Shown here in pieces: positions 38,147 to 50,106 of a stretch of 64,000 bases of DNA. The number at the start of each line of letters is the position of its first letter. Positions within the stretch are counted from its first letter, which is position 1. Both the position numbers and the translations under genes were made by a program. This DNA comes from Fulvimarina manganoxydans. Lineage in GTDB: Bacteria; Pseudomonadota; Alphaproteobacteria; Rhizobiales; Rhizobiaceae. The notes beneath the pieces were generated by a model. That model saw only the letters and a program-made list of their open reading frames with translations, searched no databases and had not been told where the DNA came from. The stretch spans positions 124,001 to 188,000 of the forward strand of contig NZ_FWXR01000004.1 in NCBI RefSeq assembly GCF_900176465.1. Reading direction: 5' to 3'.

Positions 38147-38992
38147 ATGCGCCTGAAGGGTGCCGGGCTCGCCCTTGCTCTTGCCACCACCCAGATCGGG
38201 CTTTCGGGCTGTATGTCCGATGGCGGATCCGAGGTCGATGTCCTGGCGCTTGCCGCTCAGACCGAACGGCCCGACGTGTTGTACAATCAGGGCCTTGCCA
38301 ATCTCGAAGGCGGCCGGCTCGGCGAAGCCGCGGCCAAGTTCGAGGCGATCGACCGCCAGCATCCCTATTCGGAATGGGCCCGCAAGGCGCTCGTGATGAA
38401 GGCCTTCACCAACTACCGTTCGGGCGCCTATGAAGAGGCGATCAACGCCGCCAAGCGCTATCTGTCGCTCTATCCGGGCACGGACGAAGCGGCCTACGCC
38501 CAATATATCATTGGCCTCAGCTATTGGCGGCAGATCCCCGACATCACGCGCGATCAGGCCGATGCGGCGCGCACGGCGGCGGCGATGCGTGAGGTGATCG
38601 ACCGCTATCCCGATTCGCCCTATGTCGAGGATGCCCAGAACAAGCTGCGCATCGCCCGCGATCAGCTGGCCGGCAAGGAGTTGCAAGTCGGGCGCTATTA
38701 TCTTGAGCGGCGCGAATATGTGGCGTCGATCAACCGCTTCAAGAACGTCGTCGATGTCTATCCGGACACGCGTCACGTGGAAGAGGCACTCGCGCGTCTG
38801 ACTGAGGCCTATTACGCCATGGGTCTCACCGGCGAGGCGCAGGCAGCTGCGTCCGTTCTTGGGCAGAACTACCCGGATTCCCAGTGGTATCGGGACTCCT
38901 ATGCGCTTCTCCAGCAAGGTGGCCTAGAGCCCCGGGCCGGCGGCGTCGGATCGTGGTTCTCGACGGCAGCCCGCAAGCTCACCGGCGCCTGA
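38147..38992 (+). CDS. bamD: Outer membrane assembly lipoprotein BamD
   Basis: 281 residues from the Met before the lipoprotein signal ([22 protein letters not shown] core; lipobox LSGC). TPR-like repeats follow: [56 protein letters not shown] and [18 protein letters not shown]. Essential Bam-complex subunit inserting beta-barrel proteins (older name ComL). ATGs at 38108 and 38111 are in-frame alternatives. Confidence 0.94.
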   Translation: MRLKGAGLALALATTQIGLSGCMSDGGSEVDVLALAAQTERPDVLYNQGLANLEGGRLGEAAAKFEAIDRQHPYSEWARKALVMKAFTNYRSGAYEEAINAAKRYLSLYPGTDEAAYAQYIIGLSYWRQIPDITRDQADAARTAAAMREVIDRYPDSPYVEDAQNKLRIARDQLAGKELQVGRYYLERREYVASINRFKNVVDVYPDTRHVEEALARLTEAYYAMGLTGEAQAAASVLGQNYPDSQWYRDSYALLQQGGLEPRAGGVGSWFSTAARKLTGA

Positions 38993-39126
38993 GCCGAACC
39001 ATCAGTTTCCTCACACGGGCGCTCGTGTCGCCAAAGGCATGGCGACACGCCGGATGAAGACCTATTTTGGTCGGCGCGGCGACTGTGCCGTTGCCATTCC
39101 GGCTTTGTTCTTCTACCCGTCAGGCC

Positions 39127-40800
39127 ATGCTCGTTCATCTTGCGATCCGCGATATCGTTCTCATCGAGCGGCTGGACCTCGGACTGGAGGAAGGCCTTGC
39201 AGTCCTGACCGGTGAGACCGGCGCGGGTAAATCCATCATGCTCGACGCTCTTTCGCTGGCCCTTGGCGGGCGCGGTGACGGCTCGCTCGTTCGCCATGGC
39301 GAGGACAAGGGCGAGGTGACGGCGGTCTTCGACGTGCCGGCCATCCATCCGGTGCGCGAGCTTCTTGGCGCCAACGGCTTCGACACCGATGGCGACGTTA
39401 TCCTGCGCCGGGTCCAGAACGCCGACGGACGCACCCGCGTCTTCATCAATGATCGTCCGTCCAGCGTTGCCTTGATGCGCGATATCGGCGCGGCTCTCGT
39501 CGAAATCCACGGCCAGCATGCCGATCGCGCATTGGTCGATCCAGCGGCCCACCGCTCCCTGCTCGATGCCTTCGGCGGTCTCTCGCTGGATGTGGAAGCG
39601 GTCTCTGCCGCCCATCGGGCTTGGCGCAAGGCGGCCGATGCGCTGAAGACCCAGACGGAAAAGGTCGAGCGTGCGGCGCGGGAGGCGGAATATCTCCGCG
39701 CGTCGGTGGAAGAGCTGTCCGAGCTTCACCCCCTGCCTGGCGAAGAAGAAGAGCTTGCCGAAAAGCGCGCGGTCATGATGCGCTCGGAAAAGATCGCGAC
39801 CGATGTCAACGACGCTCATGAAGAATTATCCGGCCACAGCTCGCCCGTGCCGGGCCTCGTCAATCTTCTGAAACGTCTCGATCGCAAGCGTGACGAGGTG
39901 CCCGGCCTTCTCGACGAGGTGATCGAACGTCTGGGCACGGGCGTCGACGCGCTGGCCGACGCGCAAATGGCCCTTGAAGGCGCAATCCGAACGCTTGAAT
40001 TCGATCCCCAGGCGCTGGAAGCGGCCGAGGAACGCCTCTTTGCCTTGCGCGCCGCTGGCCGTAAATTTTCCGTTCCCGTCGATGAACTTGCCGATCTGGC
40101 GGCGAAGATGATTGCCGACCTTGCCGATGTGGATGCGGGCGAAGAGCGCCTGCGGCAGCTGGAAAACGAGGTCTCGACGCGGCGCGAGGCCTTCGACGCT
40201 GCGGCCGCGAGCCTTTCGGCCAAGCGCCATGCAACCGCCGGAAGCTTAGCTGCCGCCGTCATGGCCGAATTGCCGGATCTCAAGCTCGAACGCGCCGAAT
40301 TCATCGTCGCCCTCGCCAGCGATAGCGATCGACCCTCGGCAAGCGGCATCGACGAAGTCGAATTCCATGTGCGCACCAATCCGGGCACACGCGCCGGCCC
40401 GATGATGAAGGTCGCTTCGGGCGGCGAGTTGTCGCGCTTTCTCCTGGCCCTGAAAGTGGCGCTGGCCGATCGCGGATCGGCGCCGACGCTCGTCTTCGAC
40501 GAGATCGATACCGGCGTCGGCGGGGCGGTCGCTGACGCGATCGGGCGGCGCCTTGCCAGGCTCTCGAAGACCGTTCAGGTGCTAGCGGTCACCCATGCGC
40601 CTCAGGTTGCCGCGCGGGCCGCCACTCATCTGCTCATCTCCAAAGCCGCCGCCAATGGCGAGGACAAGGTCGCGACCAAGGTCGTGGCCATCGACATGGA
40701 CGCCCGCCGCGAAGAGATTGCCCGGATGTTGGCCGGCGAGAGGGTGACGGACGAAGCGCGTGCGGCCGCGGCCCAGTTGATCGGCGCGCAGGCATCATGA
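39127..40800 (+). CDS. recN: DNA repair protein RecN
   Basis: SMC-like ATPase for double-strand break repair, 557 residues. N-terminal LAIRDIVLIERLDL and Walker A TGETGAGKSIMLDAL; a central coiled coil (about residues 155-360); ABC signature SGGELSRFLLALKVAL; Walker B LVFDEIDTGVGG. Its TGA overlaps the ATG of the monooxygenase. Confidence 0.97.
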   Translation: MLVHLAIRDIVLIERLDLGLEEGLAVLTGETGAGKSIMLDALSLALGGRGDGSLVRHGEDKGEVTAVFDVPAIHPVRELLGANGFDTDGDVILRRVQNADGRTRVFINDRPSSVALMRDIGAALVEIHGQHADRALVDPAAHRSLLDAFGGLSLDVEAVSAAHRAWRKAADALKTQTEKVERAAREAEYLRASVEELSELHPLPGEEEELAEKRAVMMRSEKIATDVNDAHEELSGHSSPVPGLVNLLKRLDRKRDEVPGLLDEVIERLGTGVDALADAQMALEGAIRTLEFDPQALEAAEERLFALRAAGRKFSVPVDELADLAAKMIADLADVDAGEERLRQLENEVSTRREAFDAAAASLSAKRHATAGSLAAAVMAELPDLKLERAEFIVALASDSDRPSASGIDEVEFHVRTNPGTRAGPMMKVASGGELSRFLLALKVALADRGSAPTLVFDEIDTGVGGAVADAIGRRLARLSKTVQVLAVTHAPQVAARAATHLLISKAAANGEDKVATKVVAIDMDARREEIARMLAGERVTDEARAAAAQLIGAQAS

Positions 40801-41906
40801 CGCCGCAGGACGGACCTGTCGTCATTGCGGGCGCGGGGCCTGTCGGCCTCACTCTGGCCGTGGAGCTCCATCGGCGCGGGCTCCCCTTTCGGATTGTCGA
40901 TCGCGGAAAGGGGCCGACGCCCCCGGAGGAATCCCGCGCTCTCGCCATCCTGCCGACGACGCTTGCCGTTCTGAAGAGCTCCGGCGTGGCCGATCGCCTG
41001 CTGGCTGACGGACACCCCATCCGCCAAATGGAGATGCGGTTTGGTCCGGGACGATCGGTACGGCTGCCCTTGAGCGATGCGCCCACAGACACGCCCTTCA
41101 TCCTCTCGCTCCCGCAGGGGCGGACCGAGCGCCATCTGCTAGCCTTGCTGGAAGAGCGCGGCGTCGCCATCGAATGGGGCGTCGCGGTGGAGGATGTCTC
41201 CCAAACTCACCGTCCGAAAGTTCGGCTGTCCAGCGGCGATATGATCGACGCCCATGCCCTTGCGGGCTGTGATGGCGTTCGATCGACCGTGCGCGAGGCG
41301 CTCGGTATTCCGTGGAGCGGCGAGGGCTATCCCGGCGACTTCTCGCTGGCCGATGTCACCTTGGACCCGAGGCCTGATCCCTCCACGGGCATCGTCGATC
41401 TCGGCACTGACGGCGGAGCGCGGGCGCTTCTTCCCTTTGGCGATGGCCGCGCGAGGCTGATCGGCATGGTCACGAACCCAGATGACCTCGTCGCGCATCT
41501 TGAGGGCGTAACGGATGTCGGCTGGACATCGCGCTTCCATGTGGCCTTCCGGCACGCCGAGCGCATGGCCCGTGGCATGGTGTTCCTCGCCGGCGACGCG
41601 GCCCATGTCCATTCGCCGGTCGGTGGGCGCGGCATGAATCTCGGGATATGGGATGCGGCCTGGCTGGCTTTCCTCCTCTCCGAAGGGCGCGCCAGCGAAT
41701 ATGAAATGCGACGCCTGCCGAGTGTCAGGGCGATCTTGGACCAGACGCGCGCGATGACGGATTTCGTTTCGGGCCCGCCGGGCTGGGCACGGACCTTGCT
41801 GCGCTACGGATTGCCCTTGGCGCTCCATCTGCCGCCCGTCCGACGCGGCCTCGCGGCGCGCATCCTGGCGCTCGATCTACCCAAGCCGGAGTGGCTCGAT
41901 AGGTGA
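40797..41906 (+). CDS. FAD-dependent aromatic-ring monooxygenase family protein
   Basis: 369 residues. N-terminal dinucleotide fold VVIAGAGPVGLTLAVEL, GCDGVRSTVREALG (DG motif) and FLAGDAAHVHSPVGGRGMNLGIWDAA (GD motif, landmark). This is the PHBH/UbiH group of flavin monooxygenases, a little shorter than phenol hydroxylase types. Substrate unknown. ATGA overlap with recN means co-translation with a repair gene, an odd pairing. Confidence 0.85.
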   Translation: MTPQDGPVVIAGAGPVGLTLAVELHRRGLPFRIVDRGKGPTPPEESRALAILPTTLAVLKSSGVADRLLADGHPIRQMEMRFGPGRSVRLPLSDAPTDTPFILSLPQGRTERHLLALLEERGVAIEWGVAVEDVSQTHRPKVRLSSGDMIDAHALAGCDGVRSTVREALGIPWSGEGYPGDFSLADVTLDPRPDPSTGIVDLGTDGGARALLPFGDGRARLIGMVTNPDDLVAHLEGVTDVGWTSRFHVAFRHAERMARGMVFLAGDAAHVHSPVGGRGMNLGIWDAAWLAFLLSEGRASEYEMRRLPSVRAILDQTRAMTDFVSGPPGWARTLLRYGLPLALHLPPVRRGLAARILALDLPKPEWLDR

Positions 41907-42018
41907 ATATCGCGGTAAGACCGAAATGCGATGAGTCGGGATCGCTATTTCACCATAAGTGTTTTTTCTGCATTATTTTGCCCGAAAAGTCATGCAACTT
42001 CTTGGGCGGCAGCATGCT

Positions 42019-42321
42019 CTAGTCACCTGCCACATATTGGCGGCCGCGATAGAGAATGTCGATGATTTCGACGCTTTCGTTCTCGACGCGATAGAGTATC
42101 ACCGCCCTATTCTCGAACGGGACCGTGCGGATGTTGGGTCCAAGGTCAGACCGTAGCCTACCGCCGGTCGGCGCGTCACCGATCTTTCGACATCGCTGCT
42201 CTATACGGTCCACAAAGGACAAAGCGACATCGAGAGAGCCGGTCTTGTCCGCTATGAAATGCGCGATGGAGGAAAGAGAGTCGATCGCGACGGCTGTGAG
42301 GAAGACGGGAAGCTGCTTCAA
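42019..42321 (-). CDS. RelE/ParE-type toxin
   Basis: 100 residues, the size of ParE toxins. The family pattern is clear: FVDRIEQRCRKIGDAPTGGR, then GPNIRTVPFENRAVILYRV and the final EIIDILYRGRQ. ParE toxins poison DNA gyrase, RelE relatives cleave mRNA on ribosomes; the first is more likely by resemblance. Its ATG overlaps the antitoxin stop by 4 bp, antitoxin first. Confidence 0.88.
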   Translation of the reverse strand: MKQLPVFLTAVAIDSLSSIAHFIADKTGSLDVALSFVDRIEQRCRKIGDAPTGGRLRSDLGPNIRTVPFENRAVILYRVENESVEIIDILYRGRQYVAGD

Positions 42322-42581
42322 AGCCTTCCAAATTCCTTTCGAAGCTCGGCGCGAACCTGCTCGGTCGCGGTGCTGAGCTCGACACGAGGTCTGGGGTCGT
42401 CCTTCGCGATCCGCATGCGCTCGCGAAGATCTTCGCTGTCCGCGTCCTCGAGAGGCCCGTCGAGACTCGCGATGGCTTCACGCATCAGGGCGTCCAGACT
42501 GGCGAATTCTCCGGTTTCCACGCGCTGCATGACACGGTCCGCCATCTCGTCCGGGAGCGTTACTGTCAATGTTCGCGGCAT
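42318..42581 (-). CDS. ParD-like ribbon-helix-helix antitoxin
   Basis: 87 residues. N-terminal RHH DNA-binding part (RTLTVTLPDEMADRVMQRVETGEFAS) and a charged C-terminal tail that would wrap the toxin. AGGAGA lies before the ATG. Forms a classical antitoxin-toxin operon that probably represses itself. The 173 bp to ligA hold its promoter. Confidence 0.88.
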   Translation of the reverse strand: MPRTLTVTLPDEMADRVMQRVETGEFASLDALMREAIASLDGPLEDADSEDLRERMRIAKDDPRPRVELSTATEQVRAELRKEFGRL

Positions 42582-42688
42582 GGATGTCTCCTCGATCGGC
42601 TCGGCCCATGATGTGTCCCAAAGATCGGCGGACGCAAGATGTCCGCCAGGGTGTTCGACACTAGTTTCACTTGATCGAACAGGTCTAA

Positions 42689-44875
<2,187 letters not shown>

Positions 44876-45032
44876 GCGGTGCGTGACGATCGGGCAGGGC
44901 CGAGGCCGGCAAGGACGCCCGCGATGCGTCAGGGCAACGGGGCCGGTTCAATTCGGCGTCAAGCGGTTTTGAGCGCTTGCGAAAGGCGGTCGCTCGCCCT
45001 GAGATAGGGGCGATCGATTCCAAGGACTTGCG

Positions 45033-45542
45033 ATGCCTTTCTCCCGTGCCGCCCTCGCGGCTTCTCTGCTTTTCGCCGCCATTCCCGCAGCCGATGCGGC
45101 CGGGGCGATCGGCATCCCAGTCGCCGACGAGACTCAAAGCCTCATCGGCGCCGACGACACCGAAGCGATCCGGGCGATCGCGGAAGGCTATGGCGAGGCG
45201 CGGATCGTCGAACTCGACAATGGCGATCCGGCGATCGTCGGCGATATCAATGGCACGGCCTATCAGCTGTTCTTCCTCGACTGCACCGATGGAAAAGCCT
45301 GCGAAGCCCTCAACTTTTATGCGGTCTGGGATGTCCAGACCGTCTCGGTCGGCACGATCAATCTGTGGAACCGGACTGCGCCGCTCAACAAGGCCTATCT
45401 GACGGAAGAGAACCGCCCAGTCATCGAGATGAGCCTGCCGCTGGCCGGCGGCATCGCGCCCGGTCAACTGAAATACGTGCTGGACCAATGGACCATCGCG
45501 CTCGCCGAGTTCCCGCGCAGCGTCGTCTATCCCGAAGAATGA
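45033..45542 (+). CDS. Exported YbjN-domain protein
   Basis: 169 residues. Signal peptide (ALAASLLFAAIPAADA), then a YbjN-like domain (IGDINGTAYQLFFLDCTDG in the form DINGTAYQLFFLDCTDG, LNFYAVWDV, VDQWTIAL-like LDQWTIALAEF). Two cysteines in DCTDGKACE may form a disulfide. YbjN proteins are poorly understood; the class assignment is by pattern only. Confidence 0.75.
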   Translation: MPFSRAALAASLLFAAIPAADAAGAIGIPVADETQSLIGADDTEAIRAIAEGYGEARIVELDNGDPAIVGDINGTAYQLFFLDCTDGKACEALNFYAVWDVQTVSVGTINLWNRTAPLNKAYLTEENRPVIEMSLPLAGGIAPGQLKYVLDQWTIALAEFPRSVVYPEE

Positions 45543-45878
45543 TCCGTTCGAAGGGTCTGGTCGAAAATCCTCGACGAGACCTGAATGGTGGAGAGGCATC
45601 GGAAGATCGGTTCTAAGGGAAGAGAGCGAGCGCTCTTCACTCTCTCCAGTCGCAAAGAGGTGAGACGGCTGCTTGATCTCCAGGAGCGTGGGGCCTAACT
45701 CCTCGCTCTGCCGAAGACCGCCCAAGCATGCGGCGCGGCAAGCTTTTCCGGCAGCGATGGCGGGAGAAGCCGTTTTGATCGCGTTCCCGACCGTCGGCCC
45801 GCGCCTCTTAGGCCGGGTTCGTCGCCCCATCCCGCTCTGTACTCTTTCACTCTCTGTTCGAAGGAGGGGTCGTTCCGC
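45543..45878 (+). other. 336-bp gap before azlC
   Basis: No convincing gene. An imperfect stem-loop GAAGAGAGC/GCGCTCTTC (45619-45638, eight of nine pairs) may end the YbjN transcript. The remainder shows nothing I recognise and should include the azlCD promoter. Confidence 0.45.
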
Positions 45879-46622
45879 GTGTCCCAAACTCGGTCTTCAG
45901 ATCTTCATCAACTTGCGGGCTCAGAGATCGAAGCTGCGCTCCGACAGGTTTTTCCGGTCTTTCTGGCGGTTTTCCCCTTCGGCATGGTCTATGGCGCGAT
46001 CGCCCTCGGCGATGGGCTGACCCTTCTCGAGGCGATGGGTTTTTCGGCCACCGTCTTCGCCGGCGCCTCGCAATTGGCGGCGCTGCAGCTCATCGGGATC
46101 GGAGCCCCGGTCTGGACGGTGCTGCTCACCGTCTTCGCCCTGAACTTCCGTCACATTCTCTATTCGGCGTCGATCGGGCGCCATCTCACTCGCTTTTCGC
46201 CAGCCGCCAAGGCAGCGGCCTTCTTCCTTCTTGTCGATCCGATCTTCGGTGCGGCGGAAGCACGTGCGGCCGAAAGACCGCTCACCAAGCGCTATTACTT
46301 CACTTACGGGATGGCGCTTTACATCTGCTGGCTGGCCTCGACGCTCATCGGCGCCTTGTTCGGTTCGCTGATCGAGGAGCCGGAGGCGTTCGGCCTCGAT
46401 TTCGTTCTACCGGTCTATTTTCTCGCTTTGGTCATGACCTTTCGCAGTCGGCGCACGTTCTGGCCCGTCGCCGGAACGAGCGCCATCGTCTCGATCGCCG
46501 TGACTTACGTGATTGGCCCGCCCTGGCACGTGACCCTCGGGGCGCTGGCGGGCATCGCGGTGGCCGCCGCCATGAAGCCACCAGAGCGTGGCGAGACCCA
46601 TTCGACGGAGAAGGAGGCCTAA
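45879..46622 (+). CDS. azlC: AzlC family branched-chain amino acid exporter, large subunit
   Basis: 247 residues, GTG start. Membrane protein with AzlC landmarks: FPFGMVYGAIALGDGLTL, FAGASQLAALQLIG, NFRHILYSASIGRHL and FFLLVDPIFGAAEAR. With AzlD it forms an exporter for branched-chain amino acids or analogues. azlD follows three bases after its stop. Confidence 0.92.
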   Translation: MSQTRSSDLHQLAGSEIEAALRQVFPVFLAVFPFGMVYGAIALGDGLTLLEAMGFSATVFAGASQLAALQLIGIGAPVWTVLLTVFALNFRHILYSASIGRHLTRFSPAAKAAAFFLLVDPIFGAAEARAAERPLTKRYYFTYGMALYICWLASTLIGALFGSLIEEPEAFGLDFVLPVYFLALVMTFRSRRTFWPVAGTSAIVSIAVTYVIGPPWHVTLGALAGIAVAAAMKPPERGETHSTEKEA

Positions 46623-46625
46623 GCG

Positions 46626-46922
46626 ATGTCGGAATTCTGGATCATTGTCGTCCTCGCCGGTCTCCTCACCTATGTGACGCGTTTCGGTGGGTATATCCTC
46701 ATCTCGCGGATCGGACGCTTGCCACCGCGTCTGGAGGCGGCGCTCGACGCGGTGCCGGCCGCCGTGTTGACGACGATCTTCGCGCCGGTGCTAATTACGG
46801 GCGATTGGCCGGAGCGAATCGCTCTTGTGATCTGCGGTCTTCTCGCCCTGCGCCTGCCGTTGATCGTCACGGTGGCCGTCGGGGCGACCGGCGTCGCTCT
46901 GACGCGCGCGCTCATCGGCTGA
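46626..46922 (+). CDS. azlD: AzlD family exporter, small subunit
   Basis: 98 residues with three to four helices. TYVTRFGGYILISRIGRLPP and DAVPAAVLTTIFAPVLI are typical of AzlD. Coupled to azlC. The 230 bp after it, before petA, contain no further gene that I can see. Confidence 0.9.
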   Translation: MSEFWIIVVLAGLLTYVTRFGGYILISRIGRLPPRLEAALDAVPAAVLTTIFAPVLITGDWPERIALVICGLLALRLPLIVTVAVGATGVALTRALIG

Positions 46923-47152
46923 AGCCCTCGGCCCAAAGGCGGTGTGAGGCTTGCCCGATTGCCACGGCCGCCACGATTTCGACCCATTCCAGACTGGACA
47001 AGCCGGTTCTTGGGGGCATAGAAGCGCGAAACCTTCTATTGCCCTGCGGCGATGTGCGACCATAGGCGGTGCGCCAAACCCTTGCCGCGGCCACTGAAAT
47101 TTCGCAAGAACCGGGGTGACCTGGACATCGTGAGTCAAGGAGAGGCTCAGCC

Positions 47153-47713
47153 GTGAGCGTGAACGAAACCGCCGATCCCAATCGCCGTGATTTTCTCTAC
47201 ATTGCCACTGGCGCCGTGGGCGTCGTCGGTGCCGCAGCCGTCGCCTGGCCGTTCATCGACCAGATGAACCCGGACGCGGCAACGCTGGCGCTCGCATCGA
47301 TCGACGTCGATGTCAGCCAGGTGGCCGAGGGACAGTCGATTACCGCAAAATGGCGTGGCAAGCCGATCTTCATCCGCCAGCGTACGGCCCAGGAGATCGA
47401 GGAAGCCAAGGCCGTCGATCTGTCCGATCTGAAGGACCCGATCGCGCGCAACGCCAATCTGCCGGGCGATGCGCCCGCCACCGACGAGAACCGCTCAGCC
47501 GAGGGTAAGGAAGCCTGGCTGATCATGGTCGGCGTCTGCACCCATCTTGGCTGTATCCCGCTCGGACAGGCCGGCCCTTATGACGGCTATTTCTGCCCGT
47601 GCCATGGCTCGTCCTACGACACGGCCGGGCGTATTCGGCAGGGGCCTGCGCCGGAGAATATGGCGATCCCGCCATTCGCCTTCACCGACGACACGACCAT
47701 CCGTATCGGCTGA
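47153..47713 (+). CDS. petA: Ubiquinol-cytochrome c reductase Rieske iron-sulfur subunit
   Basis: 186 residues, GTG start with AAGGAGAGG before it. Twin-arginine signal/anchor [21 protein letters not shown], then the Rieske [2Fe-2S] ligands in CTHLGC and CPCHGSSYD. Takes electrons from ubiquinol at the Qo site and passes them to cytochrome c1. First gene of the bc1 operon. Confidence 0.97.
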   Translation: MSVNETADPNRRDFLYIATGAVGVVGAAAVAWPFIDQMNPDAATLALASIDVDVSQVAEGQSITAKWRGKPIFIRQRTAQEIEEAKAVDLSDLKDPIARNANLPGDAPATDENRSAEGKEAWLIMVGVCTHLGCIPLGQAGPYDGYFCPCHGSSYDTAGRIRQGPAPENMAIPPFAFTDDTTIRIG

Positions 47714-47736
47714 CGAGAGGGAGGAAAGAAACGAAG

Positions 47737-49041
47737 ATGAGTGGTCATTCTTCCTATGTGCCGTCGAACGGCATTATGCGCTGGCTGGATGCGCGGCTGC
47801 CGCTGCCGCGCATGGTCTACGACTCGTTCGTGGCCTATCCGGTTCCGCGCAATCTGAACTACGCCTACACCTTCGGCGGCATTCTGGCGCTGTTCCTCGC
47901 GGTTCAGATCCTGACCGGCGTCGTCCTGGCTATGCATTATGCCGCTTCATCGGCTCTGGCTTTCGAGTCGGTCGAAAAGATCATGCGCGACGTCAACTGG
48001 GGTTGGCTCCTGCGCTATATGCATGCGAACGGCGCATCCTTCTTCTTCATCGCCGTCTATCTCCACATCTTCCGCGGCCTATATTACGGTTCCTACAAGG
48101 CGCCTCGCGAAGTGTTGTGGATCCTCGGCGTGGTCATCTTCCTTCTGATGATGGCGACGGCCTTCATGGGCTATGTTCTGCCCTGGGGTCAGATGTCCTT
48201 CTGGGGTGCGACGGTCATCACCGGCTTCTTCACCGCATTCCCGCTGATCGGCGATCCCATCCAGCAGCTTCTGCTCGGCGGCTTCTCGGTCGACAATGCG
48301 ACGTTGAACCGCTTCTTCTCGCTACACTACCTTCTGCCCTTCATGATCGCTGGCGTCGTGATCCTTCACGTCTGGGCGCTGCACGTGACCGGCCAGACCA
48401 ACCCGACCGGCGTCGAGGTGAAGTCCTCCAAGGACACGGTGCCTTTCACGCCCCATGCGACCGTCAAGGACGGCCTTGCCATGGTCGTGTTCCTGGCCTT
48501 CTTCGCCTACATGATCTTCTACCTGCCGAACTATCTCGGCCATCCGGATAACTACATCGAGGCGAACCCGCTGAAGACGCCAGCGCATATCGTGCCCGAA
48601 TGGTACTTCCTGCCGTTCTACGCGATGCTGCGCGCCATCACCTTCAATATCGGCCCGATCGACTCCAAGCTCGGCGGCGTGTTGGTGATGTTCGGCTCGA
48701 TCATCGTGCTGTTCTTCCTGCCATGGCTCGACACCAGCCGGGTCCGCTCGACCGCCTATCGGCCGATGTACAAGATCTTCTTCTGGATTTTTGCCGCCGA
48801 CTGCGTCTTCCTCGGATGGCTCGGTTCGCGTCCGGCCGAGGGCATCTATCCGGCGCTCGCGCTCATCGGCACGATCTACTATTTCGCCCATCTCCTCATC
48901 GTCCTTCCGGTTCTCGGCCTCATAGAAACACCGAAGAAGCTGCCGAACTCGATCACCGAAGCGGTGCTCGGAAAGGCGGCGGCCAAAGGTGGCGCCGGTC
49001 AGCCTGCGGGCGCGGCGGCATCGCCGGACACCAAGGGCTGA
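47737..49041 (+). CDS. petB: Cytochrome b subunit of the bc1 complex
   Basis: 434 residues, eight membrane helices. Heme-ligand histidine pairs are seen in [13 protein letters not shown] with YLHIFRG, and [11 protein letters not shown] with [10 protein letters not shown]; the Qo-site PEWY is intact ([13 protein letters not shown]). An Ala/Gly-rich C-terminal tail (about 25 residues) follows the last helix. Starts 23 bp after petA with GGGAGGAAAG upstream. Confidence 0.97.
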   Translation: MSGHSSYVPSNGIMRWLDARLPLPRMVYDSFVAYPVPRNLNYAYTFGGILALFLAVQILTGVVLAMHYAASSALAFESVEKIMRDVNWGWLLRYMHANGASFFFIAVYLHIFRGLYYGSYKAPREVLWILGVVIFLLMMATAFMGYVLPWGQMSFWGATVITGFFTAFPLIGDPIQQLLLGGFSVDNATLNRFFSLHYLLPFMIAGVVILHVWALHVTGQTNPTGVEVKSSKDTVPFTPHATVKDGLAMVVFLAFFAYMIFYLPNYLGHPDNYIEANPLKTPAHIVPEWYFLPFYAMLRAITFNIGPIDSKLGGVLVMFGSIIVLFFLPWLDTSRVRSTAYRPMYKIFFWIFAADCVFLGWLGSRPAEGIYPALALIGTIYYFAHLLIVLPVLGLIETPKKLPNSITEAVLGKAAAKGGAGQPAGAAASPDTKG

Positions 49042-49068
49042 CGGGTTCAAGCGTTGGGGATAGAACCT

Positions 49069-50001
49069 ATGAAAAAAATGCACCTGGCTATCGTAGCCAC
49101 CTGCCTGATGGTCATGCCTGTCGGCATGGCCTCGGCTCAAGAGCAGACGATGGAGAACGGCGCCTCCATCGAGTCCAACCCGGATCAGGCGGTCGAGGAC
49201 GCCGGCGTCATCTCCGCCGAAGAGGGACACGCGGAAACCCCGCATTACCCTCTGAAGCATCCGCACGAGATGGATTGGAGTTTTGCCGGACCTTTCGGCA
49301 AATGGGACCTCGGCCAGCTCCAGCGGGGCTTCAAGGTCTATAAGGAGGTCTGCGCGGCCTGCCATTCCATGAATCTCGTGGCCTTCCGCAATCTGGAAGC
49401 GCTCGGATACAGCGAAGAGCAGGTTTCGGCGATCGCGGCCGAATATACGGTCACCGACGGACCGGACGCTTCCGGCGAGATGTTCGATCGTCCTGCCACC
49501 GGCTCGGACTACTTCCCGGCGCCCTATCCGAACCCGGAAGCGGCGGCGGCGTCCAACAACGGCGCGGTCCCGCCGGACTTCTCGCTGATCGCCAAGGCCC
49601 GCGCCGTCGAGCGTGGCTTCCCGACCTTCGTCTTCGACCTGTTCTCCCAATATCAGGAGGCGGGACCGGACTATATCCATGCGCTTCTGACGGGCTATGG
49701 CGAAGAGCCGCCGGCGCACGTGACGATTCTCGACGGGACCTATTACAATCCGTATTTCATCTCGGGTCCTGCGCTCGCCATGCCGCAGCCGATTTATGAC
49801 GATCAGGTGGACTATCCCGATGGGACGCCCCAAACGGTCGATCAATATTCGCGGGATGTTTCGGCCTTCCTGATGTGGGCGGCGGAGCCCCATCTTGTCG
49901 AGCGCAAGGCCACGGGCTTTATCACGATGATCTTCCTGATCATCTTCGCGGTCCTGATGTTCCTGGTGAAGCGCCGTGTCTGGTCGGGCTTCGCCCACTA
50001 A
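49069..50001 (+). CDS. petC: Cytochrome c1 of the bc1 complex
   Basis: 310 residues. Signal peptide (LAIVATCLMVMPVGMASAQ), an acidic stretch, then the c-type heme motif CAACH (EVCAACHSMN), the heme-facing Met region ALAMPQPIYDDQVDY, and a C-terminal anchor helix (ITMIFLIIFAVLMFLVK). Completes the operon; a terminator follows 29 bp later. Confidence 0.97.
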   Translation: MKKMHLAIVATCLMVMPVGMASAQEQTMENGASIESNPDQAVEDAGVISAEEGHAETPHYPLKHPHEMDWSFAGPFGKWDLGQLQRGFKVYKEVCAACHSMNLVAFRNLEALGYSEEQVSAIAAEYTVTDGPDASGEMFDRPATGSDYFPAPYPNPEAAAASNNGAVPPDFSLIAKARAVERGFPTFVFDLFSQYQEAGPDYIHALLTGYGEEPPAHVTILDGTYYNPYFISGPALAMPQPIYDDQVDYPDGTPQTVDQYSRDVSAFLMWAAEPHLVERKATGFITMIFLIIFAVLMFLVKRRVWSGFAH

Positions 50002-50030
50002 GGACGCACCCAACATTCTGAGACGTAGAG

Positions 50031-50060
50031 AAGGGGGCTTCGGCTCCCTTTTCGTTTTCT
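50031..50060 (+). terminator. Rho-independent terminator of the bc1 operon
   Basis: AAGGGGGC-TTCG-GCTCCCTT: eight pairs (one G-T) closed by a C(UUCG)G tetraloop at 50031-50050, followed by TTCGTTTTCT. Confidence 0.9.
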
Positions 50061-50106
50061 CGGGGCTTCGCTATCAGGGGCGAACGATCGATCGAGGAGG
50101 ATCCCG

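Noticed and set aside
41903-41955. GGTGAA/TTCACC inverted repeat after the monooxygenase
   Set aside because: Only six paired bases over a ~40-base loop with mismatched inner stem; too weak for a terminator call.
45673-46020. 115-codon frame overlapping the start of azlC
   Set aside because: Basic, low-complexity translation and overlap with a well-supported gene in another frame.
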